Shown here piece after piece: positions 54,217-57,945 of a stretch of 57,945 nucleotides of DNA. Location of the stretch: NCBI GenBank assembly GCA_005792145.1, contig SXSS01000049.1:1-57945 (forward strand), read 5' to 3'. Both the position numbers and the translations under genes were made by a program. The stretch comes from Planctomycetia bacterium (GTDB lineage: Bacteria; Planctomycetota; Phycisphaerae; Phycisphaerales; SM1A02). The notes beneath the pieces were generated by a model. It did not search any database and was not told where the DNA came from. It was given only the letters and a program-made list of their open reading frames with translations. Numbering within the stretch: the first letter of the stretch is position 1; every line of letters begins with the position of its first letter.

Positions 54217-55967
54217 AAATCGGCAAATTGTTTTCGGCACTTCTACTGCTTGTGATTCCTGTGGCCTCCGCAACAGCCCAACAGCAATTGCCTGGCAAAG
54301 TCAACATCGCTTGGAATCGTTTCTATGACTATCCCGATGTTCTCAAGATGGCGAATGATCTGGTGGCTGCGTATCCAAATTTGCTCTCGCTACAGGAAAT
54401 CGGCAGATCATCGCTGAATCGACCGCTTATTGTCATCACTCTCAATAATCCCGCGACTGGCGCAGATACTTCCAAGCCTGCGATGTGGATCGATGGCAAC
54501 ATCCACGGCAATGAAATCCAATCGACGGAAACTGTGATGTATTCCGTTGACTATCTCTGCCGCGCGTATGGAAAAGTCCCGGCGTTGACGCAACTCGTCG
54601 ATCGTTGCGCGTTCTATTTTCTTCCTTCGGTCAATCCAGATGGACGCGCGAACTGGTTCAACCAACAAAATAGTCCGCACTCGTCGCGAACTGGAATGCA
54701 ACCCACGGATGATGATCGCGATGGAGTGTGCGACGACGATGGACCAGATGATCTTGACGGTGACGGATCCATCGGACAAATGTGGCGCAAGGATCCACAG
54801 GGTTCCCATCGCCGCAATGCACGCGACCCGCGCATCCTTGAACGAGTATCGACAGAACTTCGTCCCGACGGAACGATGGAGTACGGAGAGTGGTCGATGG
54901 CGGGCAGCGAAGGAATCGACAACGATGGAGATGGCCGAGTGAACGAAGACGGACCTGGTGGATATGACATGAATCGAAATTGGCCCGCCGACTGGCAACC
55001 AGAACATGTGCAAAACGGCGCTGGAGACTTTCCACTTTGCTTTCCAGAAACAAAGGCTGTTGCACAGTGGATTCTGAAGCATCCCAACATTGCGGCAGGC
55101 CAGAGTTATCACAATGCTGGCGGAATGATTCTGCGCGGACCAGGCGCGAATTATCTCGAGGGCGAATATGTCGGAGCCGATCGAGCAACATATGACTCGA
55201 TCGCGAATGTTGGTGCAGAGATGCTCCCCTTCTATCGTTCAATGGTGATCTATCAGGATCTGTACACCGTCCACGGCGGATTTGTGAATTGGCTCGCCGA
55301 ATCGCTTGGGGTGATCACGTTCACCAACGAACTTTGGAGTGATAAACGCATTATGCAAAATGGATCTGATCCTTCGCCCGAACAGATGACGCGTTGGCGC
55401 GATCGACTGCTCTTTGGTCAGACAACGACGGACTGGAAGGAATTGCAGCACCCCGAATATGGAACTGTTTTAATTGGCGGCGGGAATAAATGGTCAAGCC
55501 GAATTCCGCCACCTTTTATGTTGGAAGAGGAAGCGCACCGTAACTTTGCCTTCACCGCATTTCACGCCGAGCAGATGCCACTGCTTCGATTCCAGTCGAT
55601 TCTGATCAAGCCGATGAGCGACGGCCTTTGGATGATCACGATTGAAATCGCCAACGATCGCCGCATACCAACCCGTACTTTGCGCGCAGAGAAAAAGCAC
55701 ATCGGAATGCCCGATCGATTGACAGTCGACGGAGCGAACATCACCGTTGTCTCCGCTGGCCCAATGCCTCAACGACTTGGCACCACATTCGAACCTGTTC
55801 GTTTCAATCCACAGGAACTCGCCGTCGATGGAGGGATCTCTGGGCTTTCGACTGAAACGTTTCGATTCATCGTGCAAGGAAAAGCTGGCGCCGCAGTTCG
55901 AGTGAAATACAGCGGCGAGAAATTCCGTGATATTGAGGAGAGTTTTACGCTCTCTGCCAAGCCGTGA
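54213..55967 (+). CDS. Secreted M14-family zinc carboxypeptidase
   Basis: 584 residues from the ATG at 54213. Residues 1-22 are a signal peptide ending ATAQ. The zinc site is GNIHGNE (His98, Glu101) plus His300 in QSYHNAGG. Asn-Pro-Asp-Gly-Arg at 141-145 is the substrate-binding block, and Glu373 in TFTNELW is the catalytic base, so the active site is complete. Asp-rich loops at 166-187 and 235-247 probably bind calcium. A C-terminal beta domain (about 460-584) follows. The enzyme would trim C-terminal residues from peptides outside the cytoplasm; substrate preference is not clear. Confidence 0.9.
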   Translation: MKIGKLFSALLLLVIPVASATAQQQLPGKVNIAWNRFYDYPDVLKMANDLVAAYPNLLSLQEIGRSSLNRPLIVITLNNPATGADTSKPAMWIDGNIHGNEIQSTETVMYSVDYLCRAYGKVPALTQLVDRCAFYFLPSVNPDGRANWFNQQNSPHSSRTGMQPTDDDRDGVCDDDGPDDLDGDGSIGQMWRKDPQGSHRRNARDPRILERVSTELRPDGTMEYGEWSMAGSEGIDNDGDGRVNEDGPGGYDMNRNWPADWQPEHVQNGAGDFPLCFPETKAVAQWILKHPNIAAGQSYHNAGGMILRGPGANYLEGEYVGADRATYDSIANVGAEMLPFYRSMVIYQDLYTVHGGFVNWLAESLGVITFTNELWSDKRIMQNGSDPSPEQMTRWRDRLLFGQTTTDWKELQHPEYGTVLIGGGNKWSSRIPPPFMLEEEAHRNFAFTAFHAEQMPLLRFQSILIKPMSDGLWMITIEIANDRRIPTRTLRAEKKHIGMPDRLTVDGANITVVSAGPMPQRLGTTFEPVRFNPQELAVDGGISGLSTETFRFIVQGKAGAAVRVKYSGEKFRDIEESFTLSAKP

Positions 55968-57277
55968 ACGATTCGAGCGCCGACACCCCCTCTCACCCCT
56001 GCGTTGACATTGCAATCATTGGCGCAGGTGCGGCAGGACTGTTCGCTGCAATTTGGGCAGCGCGTGAAAGCCCCACTCTAAAAATCGTTGCCATCGACGG
56101 CGCTCGAACACTTGGAGCGAAGATTCTCGTTGCAGGCGGCGGCAGATGCAATGTCACTCATCACGTGGTTGATGAACGGGACTATGCCGGCGGCTCTCCT
56201 CAATTGATTCGACGAATTCTGCGCCGATTCCCAGTCGAATCAACAATCGATTTCTTCGCAGAATGTGGCGTTGAACTGAAGCGCGAGGAAACTGGAAAAC
56301 TTTTTCCCACGACCGACAAGGCTCGCAGCGTGCTCGATGCGCTGGTGAGTGCTGCGCATTCAGCTGGCGTAAAGATCCTTCACCCGCGGCGCGTTGAAAG
56401 TGTTGTTCAAGTTGATGGAGGATTTCAAATTCATTTCGGCGAAGAGACGATGCTTGCAAGAACCGTCATTCTTTGCATGGGTGGTATGAGCCTGCCGAAA
56501 TCTGGATCAGACGGCCACGGTTTCACAATCGCGCGATCCCTTGGACATTCGATCACGCCTCTCGTCGTCCCTGCGCTTGTGCCACTGACACTGCCAACGG
56601 ATCATTGGCTGACGGCGCTCAGCGGTCTTGCACTTCCCGCAGAGTTGACGGCGATTCGTGCTGATGGAACGCCCGCCCGCGATAGTGCGGGTAAGTCAAT
56701 TGCTCCCGTTTGCGGCGCGGTGCTTTGCGCGCATTTCGGACTCACTGGACCCGCGGTCCTCGATGTCAGTCGACACTGGCTTCATCTTTTGGATGTCGAT
56801 CCAAACGCGCGACTGCGAATCAATTGGATGCCTGGGGTGCGATCAGAATCGCTCGAGCAGGAACTTGTGCAAACCAAAGGGCAAAGTCTTTTATCTTTTC
56901 TCAAAGGACGACTTCCAGAGCGATTTTTTCGCGCAGCGTGCCTTCAAGCTGCCGTCGATCCAGCTTGTGGCGTGCAACAATTGACGCGTGAAAGACGCAG
57001 TGTGTTGGTGCGAAATCTGACTGCATGCGAAGTCATTCCAAGTGGAACCCGCGGTTTTACCGCCGCAGAAACAACCGCGGGCGGCGTGCCGCTTGTAGAA
57101 CTGAACATCGATCGACTTGAAAGCCTGAAATGTCCACGGCTCTTTCTTTGTGGCGAAATGCTCGATGTCGACGGTCGAATTGGAGGATTCAGTTTTCAAT
57201 GGGCGTGGGCAAGCGGCTTTGTTGCCGGAACTGCCGCGGCTCATATTGCAAACGCAGAGAATCCAATCAAATCTTGA
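55964..57277 (+). CDS. HI0933/YhiN-family flavoprotein
   Basis: 437 residues from a GTG at 55964 that overlaps the M14 stop. The FAD site is IAIIGAGAAGLFAA at about 16-29, followed by GAKILVAGGGRCNVTH (family signature), TGKLFPTTDKA, CMGGMSLPKSGSDGHGF and at the end a CGEMLDVDGRIGGFSFQWAWASG block. These proteins bind FAD and NAD(P) and are probable oxidoreductases of unknown substrate. The tail overlaps the convergent HIT gene by 11 bases. Confidence 0.9.
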   Translation: MNDSSADTPSHPCVDIAIIGAGAAGLFAAIWAARESPTLKIVAIDGARTLGAKILVAGGGRCNVTHHVVDERDYAGGSPQLIRRILRRFPVESTIDFFAECGVELKREETGKLFPTTDKARSVLDALVSAAHSAGVKILHPRRVESVVQVDGGFQIHFGEETMLARTVILCMGGMSLPKSGSDGHGFTIARSLGHSITPLVVPALVPLTLPTDHWLTALSGLALPAELTAIRADGTPARDSAGKSIAPVCGAVLCAHFGLTGPAVLDVSRHWLHLLDVDPNARLRINWMPGVRSESLEQELVQTKGQSLLSFLKGRLPERFFRAACLQAAVDPACGVQQLTRERRSVLVRNLTACEVIPSGTRGFTAAETTAGGVPLVELNIDRLESLKCPRLFLCGEMLDVDGRIGGFSFQWAWASGFVAGTAAAHIANAENPIKS

Positions 57278-57725
57278 CAGTCGCTCGCATTTCTTCACGG
57301 ACTCGCTGCACCGCACACGCGACATTTTGTGATGGCGCTGCGGGGCGTTTTCCAGAATCAACCGCTCTGTACCAATCGGCAATCTCCCACGCTGCAGTTC
57401 CAGACTGCGACGGATCTCGCGGAATGAGATGCGCATGCACATGTTGCGCGCCTTCGCCAAACAGAATCACATAGACACGAGGAACTTCAACCGCACTGCG
57501 AATCGCCCGCATCGCCGCACCGAGAACTTGAGCGAATTCCGCCTCTTCCAGAGCGTCAAAGTCCGCGGCGCTTGCGACATGTCGCTTGGTGTCCAAAAGA
57601 AACCAGCCAGCCAATGGAGCTGGGGCAGCGTGATGTCGAAGAATCCATCGATCACTTTCCCATGCGACAAGTTCGCCGAGTCTTTCGTTTTCGTGGATAG
57701 CACAGACTCCGCACGCAGAGGTCAT
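57267..57725 (-). CDS. HIT-family hydrolase
   Basis: 152 residues from the ATG at 57725, inside the stop of the MazG-like gene (ATGA). The His-triad motif is HVHAHLIPR near residue 100, with the catalytic central His. A CxxC (CGVC, 5-8) at the start probably binds zinc. HIT enzymes hydrolyse or transfer nucleotide phosphoramidates and dinucleotides; the substrate is not known here. Confidence 0.88.
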   Translation of the reverse strand: MTSACGVCAIHENERLGELVAWESDRWILRHHAAPAPLAGWFLLDTKRHVASAADFDALEEAEFAQVLGAAMRAIRSAVEVPRVYVILFGEGAQHVHAHLIPRDPSQSGTAAWEIADWYRAVDSGKRPAAPSQNVACAVQRVREEMRATVKI

Positions 57726-57945
57726 TTCGTGCCTTTCGGTCCACCGTCTGTCATATATTTTTCCCGAATCGCTTGTTCGAGATCGACATCGCAAATGTTT
57801 GCAAGCGTGCACATCCACGCCAAGCAATCGGCGAATTCTTCGCGCAAATTTGCCGGATCGCCATCACCTCGTTCATGCTTGCCGATCGCGTGCGCCAATT
57901 CGCCAAATTCCTCGGCAAACCAGACAAATGTTTTTGAAGGTCCCC
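57722..57945 (-). CDS. MazG-like nucleotide pyrophosphohydrolase, C-terminal part, cut by window end
   Basis: About 73 residues are visible and the start lies past the right edge. The translation includes FVWFAEEFGELAHAIGKH and, later, LREEFADCLAWMCTLANI, the two acidic helices (E-x-x-E and E-x-x-D types) that bind magnesium in MazG enzymes. These enzymes remove pyrophosphate from NTPs, often non-canonical ones. The TGA stop overlaps the HIT start. Confidence 0.8.
   Translation of the reverse strand, partial: GPSKTFVWFAEEFGELAHAIGKHERGDGDPANLREEFADCLAWMCTLANICDVDLEQAIREKYMTDGGPKGTK

Noticed and set aside
52918-54960. Asp-rich loops as cellulosomal dockerin domains
   Set aside because: The loops sit inside the peptidase fold and lack the paired 22-residue dockerin layout.
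1-57945. CRISPR arrays, insertion sequences, prophage genes, tRNA genes
   Set aside because: I looked for repeat-spacer patterns, transposase motifs, phage structural genes and cloverleaf-like sequences and found none that I could support.

Overview
The window looks like chromosomal DNA from a Gram-negative-type (diderm) bacterium of the Planctomycetota, most likely a Phycisphaerae-like lineage. This is an inference from gene content, not from a marker tree. The signs are a Ser/Thr protein kinase fused to TPR repeats, a related TPR protein without a kinase, a secreted DUF1573 protein, a DUF3553 protein, a single-chain SecD-SecF fusion, a lipid A Kdo transferase (waaA) and an Mla-type lipid transport pair. 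Genes are packed tightly, with many ATGA, TAATG or GTGA start/stop overlaps. I see no insertion sequence, prophage, CRISPR array, tRNA or rRNA. The only gap of more than 300 bases between protein genes (27043-27607) is filled by RNase P RNA.

Layout. 1-10.3 kb: the end of a PPK2 kinase, a membrane TPR protein, a DUF3553 protein, a YmdB-type phosphoesterase, a FUSC-like membrane protein, a PrxQ-like peroxiredoxin and a large 5-oxoprolinase/hydantoinase. 10.3-13.5 kb: waaA-thiL-tsaE on the plus strand, facing a Fur-family regulator. 13.7-19.5 kb (minus): typA/bipA, lysC and a TPR Ser/Thr kinase, with the kinase start overlapping the lysC stop. 19.5-28.6 kb: a small membrane protein, an M32 carboxypeptidase, a secreted DUF1573-ankyrin protein, a MEMO-family protein with dtd, a family 4 uracil-DNA glycosylase, an unrecognised protein, RNase P RNA (rnpB, minus) and a Gfo/Idh-like protein. 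28.7-33.2 kb: rplU, an aminotransferase, an RluA-type pseudouridine synthase overlapping a membrane-anchored alpha/beta hydrolase, and an NAD-type isocitrate dehydrogenase.

33.2-42.1 kb (minus) is one compact run read in the order Nudix hydrolase, degenerate site-2-protease-like membrane protein, rhomboid protease, tgt, yajC, secDF, LysM protein, ending at a good terminator. 42.2-45.8 kb: mlaF-mlaD (plus), an OmpA-type lipoprotein (minus) and a prepilin peptidase (minus). 45.8-47.6 kb: xseA-xseB (minus). 47.6-57.3 kb (plus): recG, a LolD/MacB-type ABC ATPase with a permease carrying a histidine-rich loop, a DUF3299-like protein, two tandem M14 carboxypeptidase paralogues (the first lacking every catalytic residue I can align), and a flavoprotein of the HI0933/YhiN family. 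The right end (minus) has a MazG-like pyrophosphohydrolase cut by the window edge and a HIT protein.

Most genes are housekeeping. The parts most worth a second look are (1) the neighbouring rhomboid and pseudo-site-2-protease that share the same C-terminal tail, (2) the ABC/His-rich permease/DUF3299 cassette next to an active plus inactive M14 peptidase pair, and (3) a 43-base overlap between rluA and the next gene, where a hexanucleotide repeat is read in two frames.
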